Positions 10,723 through 23,098 of a DNA stretch of 64,000 nucleotides are shown here, one piece after another. Origin of the DNA: Sisyra terminalis (Eukaryota > Arthropoda > Insecta > Neuroptera > Sisyridae); contig OY292277.1 in assembly GCA_958496175.1 (NCBI GenBank), forward strand, positions 52,153,050 through 52,217,049, read 5' to 3'. A model generated the notes under the pieces. That model ran no database searches, was not told the DNA's origin, and saw nothing but the letters and a program-made list of their open reading frames with translations. Position numbers and translations under genes: made by a program. Each line of letters opens with the position of its first letter. Positions within the stretch are counted from its first letter, which is position 1.

Positions 10723-10854
10723 GTACAGACAGACGTAAGAATTGTATATATTAGTATAGTTTAGAATTGAATTAACAAAAATAACGCGGGATTAAATTAA
10801 AAACAAAGTCGAAAATGCAACGTTGCCAGATTGTGGGTGTGCTAAAGTACACTT

Positions 10855-12610
10855 GAGCCGAATTTTTATCACTAAAGTCTTTAGTAACTACCTTTGAAGG
10901 TTAAAAGACAAATATCCATTTTTTAATTTAAAAGTTCAAAATATCGAGTAGTGTTAAAGGTAAAACATTAAGTGGTTCAAATGTATTTGGGTGAAGTTTT
11001 CGACGAAAAAATTGATCTCTGAAGATTAAATTAAGGTTTTACTTTGAATGTTTGATTAATAACTTATTGAAGCAAATCATAAACAATGCAAGCTAGCTAC
11101 TGTCTGTCACGAATGCATTAAAATAAGTAATGAAAAAAGATATAAGTTTAAACCCCTTTCACATCAACGTGACGATGTGTCCATTAACGCCCACCAAATT
11201 GAAGTTCTAATCACGCGATTGCTGACAAATGATTGTTTATTATTTGAAAAGTGAGAAACGTGTGCTTTAAAAACACTATGGGTACCTACACATGAGCAAA
11301 GCAACAATATTTTAATTTGAAATTATTTCGTCCGTACGTCACCCTGTCAGTCTATCTATCAAAAGCCATATTATAAACCTTAGCCATCATATTATATTTT
11401 CTTCATAAGTTTTACTCTATCGAAATTATTTAGTTCAGCTTTTATTGGAGCTGATAGTTTGATAGATCGGTCAGGAAACAGATGCAACTGTTAATTAAAC
11501 ATGACTCATTATTAAGCTCACCGTGAAGAGGGGGCGAATGTCCTTTTATTTCTATTTTATTTGATATTATATGCTCGTTAAACTTTTCACTAACGTTTTT
11601 GCCGTTTACCAATAATTAATTGGTTTAATATTTTATTTATTAAACAGGAAGTGAAAATATTTTGTTGGGGCTTACGAATTGGGGGGTTGAAAAATGTTGA
11701 CCGATATTCTCTCCGTGGCTGTTCAACAATAAAATATTTTCATCAGTAAAGGTCGATGATATAATTAAAAATTGTTATAATTACTTTTAGTTTCCCATAT
11801 GTTTTTAATTTATTGATTTTGTTGCAAAATTTATGATTTAAATTATTTTTTTTCCTAAGAGAAACTTATCGATTTTGGTTGGAAGAAGTTGTTGATTAAA
11901 AAGGAAAATTTTATAGTATTTCTTTTACTCAGCTAAAGAAAGTAATAAAAAAAAATAAAGAAAACGAAAAGTTTTTGTTAAAAAGACAAACCATAAAGGG
12001 CGAAAATGATTTTTTTTACAGTCCAATTTGTTAACAAAGAACTTAGGGTTTTTGACTTCTTTTGAATTCCAGGCAAGCACTAAAAAATCCTGACTCTAAA
12101 TTCGCGGAGGGCTGTCAAAAAACAATCACAAAATTCCAGGCAGGCACTCAAAATGGTTTTAACTTATTACAACAAAATTTTTGAATAGTTTTACTCCATA
12201 TTTATGGATAGATTAACAATTTACATAGCTGCATTCAATATAATGAAGTTAGTCAAATTATTATTGCATCGAGCAAATTTTAAAAGTAAAATAGATATTT
12301 TAATGAAAATAATTAGAGCTTTTATCTCATATAAATTGATGTAGCGGAGAAGCCACTTGCCAACGAAAAAATTTAAAATAAATATTGCACTCAGTAACTG
12401 GAACTTGATCAGATGAAATCAATCAAGATTAATATAAAATATTAATCGAAAATCATTTTCCTTCAACTTTAAAAAAAAATACTCTACGCAAACTCCGTGA
12501 ATTTTATCGAAACTTCAAATTTCCAATCAATTAAATTGCACTGTTGTTTTATTGAATTAAAATTAATTTTGTGTCTTGTAACTCCGTAAAAGTTTTAATG
12601 ATTAACGCAA
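10855..12610. other. AT-rich stretch with one hairpin, no gene seen
   Basis: Contains an inverted repeat near 11649-11743 (TGAAAATATTTTGTTG against CAACAATAAAATATTTTCA around a GC-richer loop) and a short direct repeat AATTCCAGGCA at about 12064 and 12132. Nothing coding is recognised. Confidence 0.5.
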
Positions 12611-12611
12611 C

Positions 12612-12879
12612 ATATGCGCCGTTTATTTTGAAAGTGAGTTAAGTCTATTTCAAGAACAATCCCTATAGTGTTATCATTTTTAACCATAGGAACATAAGAT
12701 ACTAAGGAGGAGGGAATAATTGGCGTTCTTGTTAGCAACTAAAATGAAATCAGTAAGTTCTGAAAACTTAGCAATTAAATAATTAACATTCTTTGTTCCA
12801 GTTACAAGAAAAAGAACCACCATATAGACCATCCTTGAAATGGACTTACGCCACTTTCAAAATAAACAAGTTATATATT
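12612..12879. mobile_element. Short MITE with GTTTATTTTGAAAGTG ends (copy 1)
   Basis: The left end contains CGTTTATTTTGAAAGTG followed by TAAGTC-ATTTCAAG. The right end carries the inverse, CTTGAAATGGACTTACG then CACTTTCAAAATAAAC. A second copy at 45062-45309 shares the same ends and an interior including ATACTAAGGAGGAGGGAATA. Exact boundaries and target duplication are uncertain (possibly TA). Non-coding. Confidence 0.8.
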
Positions 12880-13734
12880 TCTAGAATTCAGGTAAAAGAA
12901 AACTAAAATTTTGTAATAATTTTTACGTTAAGTAAACCCAAATGTCATGAAAAGGTTTGAACTTTCTATAATTTTTTTATTGATGATTTTTCCATTTTTT
13001 TTCAGAAGCTGCACTTAGTAAATATAAAAATTTACCATAGAAAAAAAAAACAGCTCAAATAACGCATCAAAATCGTTTTGTTTTACTTTGAGAACCAACA
13101 TTCAATAGTAAATATGCAGCAAGGATATCATCGTCATTTTAACGATAGATATGCACCCCCAAAAGCAAAGGATTCATCGCTTAATGAATTGTTTTGAACA
13201 AAAAATTTTGGTAGGTGACCTTCCACGAATGGAAGACCATGAACTGCTAAAACCAATGAAAATATGGATCTTCTGAGGAATAGTATGAAAAAAGACTCAG
13301 AAACACCGATTCGTAGGCTAGTTTCTTAAATTTACATCTATTGAACTACAGCGGATTTTACTTGATTTGCATCTTTATTCATACACAATTTAAATGGCTC
13401 ATAAATTTGTGGAAAATATTCGTGCCAAAATTAAGGCAATTGAGCCAAAGATGTAGATGTAGAAAGATGTAGAGCAATAATGAACCAGGTAGTCGAAAGA
13501 GCTCATTTATATATTGAAATATTCGATAACATTGAAATGATGTTATATTTTGAACATGATAGAAAAAAACCCAAACATTGTTCATTCATTTATGCTCATG
13601 GTTAATTAAAAAAATTAGTAAAAAAATATTCAGTGATAGATTGAAATTTTTTTGCTGCTTTTGGGCATAAAAATCATTGGAGAAATAAGGTTCCTATTTT
13701 TGACGATTTCATCCTGAAAAAACGGCCTGTTGGG
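12880..13734. other. AT-rich stretch, no gene recognised
   Basis: Unique sequence with a 68-codon minus frame (13379-13585) that resembles no known family. No element ends are visible. Confidence 0.5.
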
Positions 13735-14760
13735 TATTGGTATTGGTTTTTACTTTACAACAAATGTTTATAGAAAAACCTTCTTATCAAATCAAAAAGC
13801 TTCATTTAAAGGTTGAAAAAGTAATACTAAAAATTTAACAGAAAAAAAAATGCTCAAGAATAATGGAACTAAAAAATATTTTAGTTTTTCAGACTTTTTA
13901 CTCCTTAAAATTCTTAAGATTTAAAAATTATTTTGAAACCTTAAGTGTTAGTGCCATTAAAATGTTGTGATCATTTTATTTTTGCCTTAATTAAATTAGA
14001 ATGAAAATATTTATCCAACAAACATCTTTTTAATCAATTTTTTAAGTGTATCTTTTGAGACTGAATTATGGAAAGTTACATTATAAAACTATAGAAAGTT
14101 CATTTGTGTTAATTTCCATTTTTTTACCTTACGAAATGATCTAAAAATTGAAAAAAAAATTTTAATTCTAATTTACTTAACTTTAAAGTTTCAAGATCAT
14201 TTTAAGCCAAGTTTCGACAAAATACATTAAAAAGCTGCAATCTAGTTGGCGATTAAAATCATAATTTTATCCTTTTTACTCTAAAATAATTTTTTTTTGG
14301 CTTTTATTTTATATTTTTAATAATTTTAATGCCAAGAATTAAGAACTACTATTTTACTTTGTAGAAAATAATTCATGATTCCGAAAAAAATTTTGCAACA
14401 ACATATTTTAGTATTGAATGGTAAACTTTCAATACTTACAACCCACTGAAACTATTGAAGATTTTTTTTAGAAAAATGTTGTCAAACAAAAATAATATGA
14501 GAGAGATTGAACGTTACCTAAATAAAATTATTGATTTTTATTTTTTTTTAAATTTTTATTCTTATAAGTAAACTACTTTAATTTATAAACAACAATCAAA
14601 AAATTAAGCTAGGAAATATCCTAAGGTTTACATCAATAAATTATCGAATGTTAAGAAATTGATTAAATGTTAAGAAAAATAAATTAATCAGTTTTTATCA
14701 TTATGATTGAGCAATAATGAATACAATGATTTGTGAAAGTTTGGAGAATTAAGTTTCTGT
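13735..14760. repeat. Direct duplication, copy 1 (about 1.03 kb)
   Basis: Long stretches recur in the same order and orientation at 14782-15990. Examples are TTACAACAAATG (13756 and 14806), AAACTTTAAGTGTTAATGCC-type sequence, ATTTTAAGCCAAGTTT, and TGATTGAGCAATAATGAATA near the ends. The copies have diverged by many substitutions, so the duplication is old. Non-coding. Confidence 0.85.
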
Positions 14761-14781
14761 TTTTGAGAAATTTTATTTATT

Positions 14782-15990
14782 ATTATTAGTATTAGTTTTT
14801 ATTTTACAACAAATGTGTATAGAAGACCTTGTTATCGAATGATAAAGTCACAATTAAGGGTTGAACAAGTGATAATAAAAATTTGTTAGAAAAAAAAAAT
14901 GTTCAAAAATAATAAACTTATACAGTTTTTAAGTTTTTCAGACTTAAAACATCTTAAAATCCTTGAAATTTAAAAATGTTTCTGAAACTTTAAGTGTTAA
15001 TGCCATTTTAATTTTTTTAAAATTTTCTTTTGCTTCTTCAATTTCATCAGAATGAAAATATTGTTCCCACAAACATATTTTCAATCAATTTTTTAAGTTT
15101 ATTTTTTGAGATTGAATAAAGAAAGTTTTATTATAAAACTATTGAAAGTTCATTTGTGTTAATTTCCATTTTTTTACCTGTCAAAACGATCTAAAAACTA
15201 AAAAAAAAAATTTTAATTCCAATTTACTAAACTTGAAGGTTTTAAGATCATTTTAAGCCAAGTTTGATCAAAATACATTTAAAAGCTGCAATCGATTTAG
15301 GCGATCAAACTTAAAATTTTATCTTTTATACCCTAAAATAAATTTTTATGACTTTAATTATATGTGTTTCAAATAATTTAGTGCTATTAACTATGTAGGT
15401 ACTGCTATTTTACTTTATTAAAAATAATTCATAATTCTGAAAAAAATTTTGCAAGAACATATTTCAGTACGTAATATTCTTTCAATACTTTCATTTTTTT
15501 TTTTGTTAATGATTTTATCACTAGTTCAACATTAATTATTGTTATGCAAAGTATTACTGTCGGGTATTTTTAGATTAACTTATTATTTATTGTATTGTTC
15601 TTTATAGTTTGTATACATTTTTTTTTTTGGTCACTTTTTACTCCTTCACTACCATTAACTTTGGATTATAAAAAAACTATTGAAATTTTTTTTTGGAAAA
15701 ATGTTTTCAAACAACAATAATATGAAAGAATTAAAACTTTACCCAAATAAAACTGTAGGGGTATTTGTGCATCTTTTAAAGGATTGCAAATTTTTGATTT
15801 TTTTGAAATTTTCATATTTATAAGTAAACTACTTCAATTTATATACAACAATCAAAAAACTTAATTTGGAAATATTCTAAAATCTACATCAAGAAATTAT
15901 CGATTGAATGTAAAGAAAAATAAATTAATCAGTTATTATCATAATGATTGAGCAATAATGAATACAATAATTTTTGAAAGCATGAAGATT
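14782..15990. repeat. Direct duplication, copy 2 with an extra 170-190 bp block
   Basis: Parallel to 13735-14760 with a start-to-start offset of about 1,050 bp. An extra block near 15496-15680, starting with a T-run and containing ATTATTGTTATGC, is absent from copy 1. Non-coding. Confidence 0.85.
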
Positions 15991-18900
15991 AATGTTGTGT
16001 TTTACACACGAAAATTTAGTTCAGTGTATTACCTTTTTCACCTTAAAATTATGCATATGATTTTCTATTACTCTTTGTTCATATAAAATTAAAATAAACC
16101 ATCGATCAATCATTATTTTGGTACCACACAATCGAAATGCATTTCGAAAGAAAAAGAAAAGAAGTAAAATTCTTTTGACCCCAAAAATTATAATCCTCAC
16201 CCATGCTTTTACTTTTAATTCTGTATTGTATCGTTTCAAAAGCATTTTCTTAAGACAAATAAAATTTGAAACGTAATACCTATTCGTTTGATGTGTTTTT
16301 ATATATATATCCCCTTGAATTTAAATCTAAATCGAAGTTTCTATTTGAAAATGTTGCTTTTCCACTTGGCGAGTAAATGGATAGAAAATACGAAAGGATT
16401 AACGACACTTTCCTTGTTGGCTCGGCTGTCTTATCATAGCGCTGGATGTCTTGTAGAAAATATCTCTTTTATATGTAATGTATGTAAGTGTGGTATTCAA
16501 TTTGAAATTAGTTTCTCAGAAAAACGATGAGGTTTCGCATAGACAAATCGTTCCGACTAAAAAGAGGTAACTACAATTGCATCCAAACACTAGAAAATTG
16601 AATAAGTGCGGGAGACTTGTAAACGAAAATGGCAAAAGAAAAATATAGTCAAGTCTTAACGTTGTTGAAGTTCTTCATGCGATAAAATAGCAATTTCTTG
16701 AATGAAATGACTTTTCGCATATATCACACACAGAACAGAGCATTTCTCCTATTTGTCTTTTTCCATTTGTATTGCATGCTTTCCGATTATGTTTTAGAGC
16801 GATTTGTTTCGGACATGAATATATTTTTGGCGATTTTTCAAAAAAAAAAAATCTTTAAATTAAAATGCATATTATGTAGTGAGATGTGAGTGAGGAATTG
16901 ATTTTGAAATTGCTGAGAATCAAGAAGCGTTAAGCCATCAATAACACGAATAAATCAATCGAGAGAAATCGAATTTATCAATGATAAAAATATCAATGTG
17001 TTGGCATGAACTAACGATTATATTAATGTCCAACACTTTACATCTGTTATTTGGCCCAAAAAAAAAAATGGATTAATGTGGCTTTACACATATTATATTT
17101 CAGACTATTTGCGTTTTACTTGCATTATTTTCCGCTCAATTTCACAAGATAAATGCAATTTCAAATAAGTTTAACCAGAGTCCATCTGCGTTCGGTAAAT
17201 TGCACATTGATCTGTCTACAATATGTTTTTGTATTTTTAAAATTGCATCTCTCTTTGGTTTTTTTTTTCTCTTTTGGTGTGTAATTCAGAAACGTTTTAC
17301 AAAAATGAATGAAAATAAAAGGCCTCATTTTTCTTGTAACTGAAATTATTTTCAATTTAATATTATTGAGCTGAGTACGTAGAACTATTACATGGCACAA
17401 AAGAGATAAAAAGTATCAACGCTACATTTCATGTTAAACACGTTGACCAAAAAAAAAGAAACATAAGACGAAGATAATCTTTTTATATTCTTATCCCTTT
17501 ATATTGCTTTTCTTTGAAGTATTCTTTAGATGTGAAAAATTTGAATAGAAAATTTAAATACTAAACTTCTGTGCTAAAAACTTTATGAATCTTTTGTAGA
17601 TTAAAATAGACTTTAGTGCATAGTTTTTAATACTTGGAAAAAAAGAAAAAATTATCAGTCTAGGATAAAAATATATGATACACTATGAAACGAAGGAAAA
17701 AAATTGTTCATACTAAAAGCAAATGCAACAATCTTACATGGGTATTCCTAGAAGTCAAAAAAAAATTTTAATGTGGAAAAAATCTTGGGAAAATCTTAGA
17801 GAGTTTTCATGAATATCTGTTACAATTTTTATTTGTCTTCACTTTATAAGAAAGTGTTAATTCTCATTAATCATTTGTTCATATTCTTCTTATCCTCAGA
17901 AATTCACTGCAACTTGCAAAGACAATACCATCAAAAAGTTCAAGATATTACAAGGTGTCATCGAGGAGTTTATTAAAAAGTCCAAAACTTACAACAAAAG
18001 AAGTATTATAATAATTAAACAAAGCCAAAACAGCTAAAAATGAAAAAGTTGCAAAAGTTTTTCATTCAGAGATTGACTTCAGATGAAATATCTTGAAAAA
18101 AGACCCCCAGGAAAATATAGGAAAAAACAAAAAAACTAACCAAAATTGTTACTAAAAATATGTCACCTCAATAAGAATGAAAATTTTAAATAAATATATT
18201 TAAAGTGCAAGCAAAATCAGCTTCTTAGTTCTTAATTTTCCCAAAGGTATGTAAACATAAAACTGGATTATTTTCCTAAGTAATAACCCTTCGTTATTCC
18301 AACATTAAAATTCTTATTTTGTTCAAAATAACTTCTTCTATTAAGTATACATCTAAAGCATTTTTTTAATAATTTGTGGATTCCTTGCTAAAAAAATCGT
18401 TAATTTTTTGAGCAAAACCCGTTATGGCCAGGGGAATTACCATGCAGGACGATCACTTTGTATTGCTTATTTTGATATTTTGACTATTTTTTGCACCAAA
18501 ACTGAGTTCAAATCTGCTATTGCAAGTCGCTGTTGTGTTTGATTTTCATTTTTATCCAACAATTTTTACAATTCGATGTCTTTAAAATTTTTTCAGTGGT
18601 ATTCCACGTTACATCAAAACTGATTTTTGATTTTTTCATGTTCCTTACAACACTAAGTTTTCCTTAGAGTATTATTCAAGTAACCATCAACAAACATTGG
18701 ATGCAATTTTGCAGCAGTTTATTGTAAAAAGTAATAGAAAATCAATGCTGCGCACGAATCTTTTATTTTTGGATTAATACTTGATATGTCCAAAGCTATT
18801 ACAAAAGATGAAGTCATAGGAAATTTACACTTTGGCGAATTAAAAATCTTTGTCAAATTTCAAAACGAAAAAAAGTTCCTATTGGCAATAGTTGCTAGAC

Positions 18901-20102
18901 CCTCCTCTATTGGTACCAATTATTGAAAAATTTCGGTTTCATATTAAAACATCTAAAATTTCTGGGATTGGCTCAAACCTTGGTATTGACTGAACATTAA
19001 CGAATAAAAAACATATACAAAAATTGTTATTTTTCAAAATCAAGGATTGTTTATTTCAAAGATTAATATTTTTGGTATACATATAAAACACAGGAGCAAA
19101 AGGGGAACTTTTGAAAAGTGTTTGAATTTTAAATCTATAATAAAATCATCCTCAATAAAGTCAACCATTTGAAATTTAATGAGAAAATTTTAATTTCCAA
19201 ATTAGTAAAAATCAATTGATTACAAAGCAAAATATCTAAAAATTTAAACATCATTTAAAATGTTAATTTTTATAACACTTTTAAACAACATTGAAGCGAT
19301 TGAAATATGTAAGAAGAAATCCGATGAAACTTTGGACTATTGTTGTGGGTAAAGTATTACTATTCATTCTAAATTTTTTTTTCAGAGTTTTCAAGTGTCA
19401 AACAAAGATAAGTTTCCATTTTCTCCTAAACATCTTATGGCTTAAAGTTTTTATCATCCTTGGTTGATTTGCGTTTGAAAACTAAAAGTTTTTAGATTTG
19501 AACTTATACACTCTCATTTGTCATCAATGAACATCCAATGCATTTGAATAAATAATGAATATCTAATGCAAATATGCGTTAGTTTCAGTAAAACTCGAAA
19601 AACATTTCGAACATTTTTTAACAGGCAACTCAATAAAAATTACTAAATAAATATTTTTTTAATTTTTGACGTGTTAACTCTAATCATAAAGTGTCTTCAG
19701 TAAAGGTTTGAAATAACTTATAAGTCGGTAAATTGCAATTGAATTTTTATAGATTCGAAAATAACATTTCTTTCGGATTCCTCTTACATTAGAGGATGAA
19801 CTAAAAAAAATTGTAGAAAAGTTTTGTATGATACTTTGTATCATACAAATTTGTAAATACTTTGTATGATAATTTTTTTTTAAGTCAACTTTGTCAATTC
19901 AAACATGGGTATCATCCCATGGTTAATTTTTCTTTACATAATTTTCTGTTGAAGAAATGGTACCACTTGCCAATCGTATTTTACGAGAATACATGCAAAT
20001 ATTAATAGTGTTTCAACAATTAAAGATGAGAAACCGAAAGGCACAATAGAAAAAGTTTTCGAATTTTTTTATTCAACAACTTTTATTGTTATCATTTTAA
20101 AA
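15991..20102. other. 4-kb AT-rich stretch without recognisable gene
   Basis: Contains chance ORFs of 60-80 codons on both strands (16021-16245 minus, 16288-16530 plus, 16698-16889 plus, 17161-17400 minus), none of which I can place in a family. A perfect hairpin lies at 19824-19848. No transposon ends were recognised. Confidence 0.5.
19824..19848. repeat. Perfect 11-bp hairpin
   Basis: TTGTATGATAC-TTT-GTATCATACAA forms an 11-bp stem with a 3-base loop. A third partial copy (CTTTGTATGAT) follows at about 19860-19870. Function unknown. Confidence 0.6.
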
Positions 20103-20112
20103 ATGAAGATAT

Positions 20113-20530
20113 TTATTGGACGACAGTGAGATGATAAGAAGGTTACAAAAATGGAATGTAAAAGATTTGCCTGATAGATATTGTAACTAAACAAATATTC
20201 CTATTAACTATCTGTTGTCAAATTATTATTTCTTATTATATAGCTTATTTTTATATATTACTTATATATTAATGTTTCAAATTATTTTTAGCATTGATAT
20301 TATTATTATAGACTACTATTATTCTTATTGCTACTGTTGATTTTTTTTATGATTGTTGTTATTGCTATAAGAATAACTATTATTGTTATTGTTGCTATTG
20401 ATTGTTAAAAATCTTTGTGCTTATACAGCACTAATCTACTGGGACTAGTGCTTACATGTGATTGCCTATGGATTGAATGCACTTATTGCAACCCAATGCA
20501 GATTGTGCAATTTATTTGACAATAAAAAAA
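20113..20530 (+). mobile_element. 5'-truncated Jockey-like LINE 3' end (copy 1)
   Basis: From 20113 the sequence matches the 3' part of the 22.2-kb copy: the last codons of its ORF (MIRRLQKWN then LPDRYCN), the 3' UTR rich in TATTATTG runs, and the end GATTGTGCAATTTATTTG followed by AATAAAAAAA. The flanks carry a 10-bp target duplication ATGAAGATAT/ATGAAGGTAT (20103-20112 and 20531-20540) with one mismatch. Length is about 418 bp, a typical dead-on-arrival LINE insertion. The 91-codon frame running out of it (20458-20733) is a chimera of 3' UTR and flank. Confidence 0.88.
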
Positions 20531-20540
20531 ATGAAGGTAT

Positions 20541-22152
20541 CCGTAAATTTATTATAAGTAATTTAAGCAGATCATCATTATTACTTGGAAATTGGAAGAT
20601 CACAGCAAAATTTATTGATCCAGATCATCCTATAGCTAGCAAAAATAAAGTATATTCCTTTTTAAATCTTAAATTTAAAATCCTTTCTAAATCTGACCTT
20701 ATAATTGTATGTTTCGATTTCCAACTTTTGTGAAAGATTGAAAGAATATATTTGTTTAAATTGAATTTATGTAAATACTATTGTAATGGTATAATATTTA
20801 AGATAATAAAAAATTATTGAAAAAAAAATTGTGGTTGAAAATTAATTGATGTCCCAAAGACCATGATTAATAACTTTTCGTCACCTAATAACAAACCTCA
20901 AATTTCCTTTTTTGTCTTTGGAAATATTTCCTAATTCACTTATATCAGTTATGTTATTGGATACTATTTGTTAGGCTAGAGTTACAAAAATATATGAGTA
21001 CCATCTCATTTACGTACATACTTATACGTAACAAAACATGCCCTCTTACGTAATATGGCTTATGAAACATGCACATACCAAACCACCAAATTGTTGAACA
21101 TTTTGTACATTGTATACAAGCATTAGTGTCAATGGTACTTGAGACAATACATGGGCTATTGTTTAGAATGTGGTCTCATTCAAATTTAACATTAAATTGC
21201 GACATATTGAGGCCATTAATGTGTAGCTACACAAAGATGAGGGTGTAATCATTGGAGTACTTGGAGAGCAGTTTAAAATTGGTTAAGGCTTATGTAATTG
21301 TCATTTTAAAACCTACTGTGTATAAATAGTCGTTGAGATATTCTCATAATTGCAACAATAACACAAAGCCCCGGTTCATTATCTTTGAAAAAAATTCCAG
21401 AATATGCAAATCAGAGACCTAGTTTTCAACTGAAGAACAAAGAAAATGCTCTGTAACATCGAGAAAAATTTGGATTGCATTCTTTGTAAATGTATAGCTC
21501 TGGAAATTAAATTAAAAAATGTAATCAGAATAAAACTAGACTTCCAAGAAATTGTAAATAATGATCTTGAATCGATAAGGGATATAAAATCTTTCAATCA
21601 AATTAACATTGCTGTCGTATCTAATAAGAATTTTTTTCAAAGACATTTTATCACACGATTCATTGAGCTCTTAAATTCTTAACACCTGTCCCGATATAGC
21701 AGGGTTGCATCTACTCTAAATACTTGATGTGATCGCTTTTTTATTTATTTATTTTAATGATGTTCAAATGTAGACTCACATATTCATTACACTGACGTGT
21801 TAGTGCAAGAAACTTGAGAAGGTTTATATGTAATTAATTAATAGATTTCATCACACCTGGCTATCAAAAAAAAAATAAACCAGCTCTCCTCTTTTTTTCT
21901 ACAAGTTGGATAATCTAATAAAAATTATACTTTTTTTCACACAATGAATAGAGAGAAAAAGTTTAATGATATAACAACCCTTTTGATACCACGTTGGTTT
22001 TTTATAAAAAACGAATGAGGGTTTAAGGTGAATTAATGTTTAGAAATTCAATTAGAAAGAAAATCATTTAATTAGAGGATAATTTAAACGGTGACCAAAT
22101 AATTTTTATGACTTAATTATCACTAAGCATTCGTATATTTTTTAACCCAAAT
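20541..22152. other. AT-rich stretch, no gene recognised
   Basis: Holds overlapping opposite-strand frames at 21379-21682 that match nothing I know, and otherwise unique sequence. No element ends were recognised. Confidence 0.45.
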
Positions 22153-22160
22153 TATTCACT

Positions 22161-23090
22161 TTCCATTGTCAACAAAATCTACACAGATAATGTTTATATT
22201 GCACAGAAATATATGTCCATCGGTTACAATGAAAGGCATAGAACTACCGCAAAAGAGCACGGTAAAATATCTCGGAATGCACTTAGATCAAAAACTTTCA
22301 TGGGCTGTGCAAATCAAAAAAACTCGAGAAAATTTAAATAAAAAATACAAAAAAATGTACTGGTTAATGGCATCTAATGCACCATTATCAGCAGGAAACA
22401 AACTTCTTCTGTACAAGGTCATCCTCAAACCCATATGGGCATATGGGATACAGTTGTGGGGTACTGCATCCAACTCCAACATTGAAATACTACAAATATT
22501 CCAATCAAGGACCCTACGACAAATAATTGGTGCTCCATGGTTTGTAAACAATAAAAAAAATACATGAAGATACAGAAATGCCATCTGTAAAGGAGGAAAT
22601 TCAAAGATTTTGTAAAAAATTCCAGACAAAACTAGACGATCATTCCAACCATCTCGCAATAAACTTATTGGACAACAATGAGATGATAAGAAGGTTACAA
22701 AAATGGAATGTAATAGATTTGCCTGATAGATTTTGTAACTACACAAATATTCCTATTAACTATCTGTTGCCAAATTATTATTTCTTATTATATAGCTTTA
22801 TTTTTATATATTACTTATATATTAATGTTTCACATTATTTTTAGCATTGATATTGTTATTATAGACTATTATTCTTATTCTTATTGCTACTGTTAATTAT
22901 TTTTATGATTGTTGTTTTTGCTATAAGTATTACTATTATTGTTATAGTTGCTATTGATTGTTAAAAATCTATTTTGGTAATTATCAGCATTAATCTACTG
23001 GGACAAGTGCTTACATGTGATTGTTTATGGATTGAATGCACTTATTTCAACCCTATGCAGATTGTGCAATTTATTTGAAAATAAAAAAAA
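22161..23090 (+). pseudogene. 5'-truncated Jockey-like LINE: ORF2 C-terminus plus 3' UTR (copy 2)
   Basis: Bases 22166-22567 encode a reverse-transcriptase tail with TVKYLGMHLDQKLSW after the palm, then LYKVILKP followed by IWAYGIQLWGTAS, then LQIFQSRTLRQIIGAPWFV. This order is characteristic of the thumb/connection part of Jockey-clade ORF2 proteins. The frame shifts by one base in an A-run near 22553-22560. It resumes as IHEDTEMPSVKEEIQ and runs to about 22740 (EMIRRLQKWNVIDLPDRF), where family members normally end. A 3' UTR and AATAAAAAAAA tail follow. A perfect 8-bp target duplication TATTCACT flanks it (22153-22160 and 23091-23098), so truncation happened at insertion. The RT catalytic core is absent. 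The 152-codon minus frame over it is a shadow. Confidence 0.93.
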
Positions 23091-23098
23091 TATTCACT

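Larger units (their letters stand above)
8951..10765 (+). repeat. Interspersed repeat starting CTAGCTGATCCCCGCG (copy 1, interrupted)
   Basis: A second, inverted copy at 53823-55210 shares the end CTAGCTGATCCCCGCG, the CAGA microsatellite block near 9790-9812, the segment containing TTGAAACAAATATTTACCC, and the other end with ACAGACAGACGTAAGAATT. Between the two copies the shared sequence is well conserved but with sizeable indels. The family is unclassified here; no coding sequence is recognisable. Copy 1 is split by the hAT-like MITE at 9900-10722. Confidence 0.75.
8829..10854. mobile_element. DNA-transposon-like element with 64-bp terminal inverted repeats
   Basis: The left end AAGTGTACTTTAGCACACC and its inward continuation to about 8893 are repeated in inverted orientation at about 10790-10854. 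The outer 50 bp match perfectly and the next 14 or so have one mismatch. No coding capacity for a transposase is visible between the ends. Much of the interior is occupied by a second repeat (8951-10765), itself interrupted by a foldback MITE (9900-10722). I could not find a convincing target-site duplication, so the superfamily is open. Near-perfect ends suggest a fairly recent insertion or selection on the ends. Confidence 0.7.

Noticed and set aside
10279..10754. 79- and 62-codon frames
   Set aside because: They lie within the arm of the 9.9-kb foldback MITE and are open only by chance.
20458..20733. 91-codon plus-strand frame
   Set aside because: It starts in the 3' UTR of LINE copy 1 and continues across its tail into flanking DNA, so it is a chimera.
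21379..21682. Overlapping 72- and 78-codon frames on opposite strands
   Set aside because: Neither matches a family I know and each would be the shadow of the other. No supporting signals.
22288..22746. 152-codon minus-strand frame
   Set aside because: It lies antisense to the LINE ORF2 fragment, whose plus-strand translation has clear family motifs. It is a shadow.
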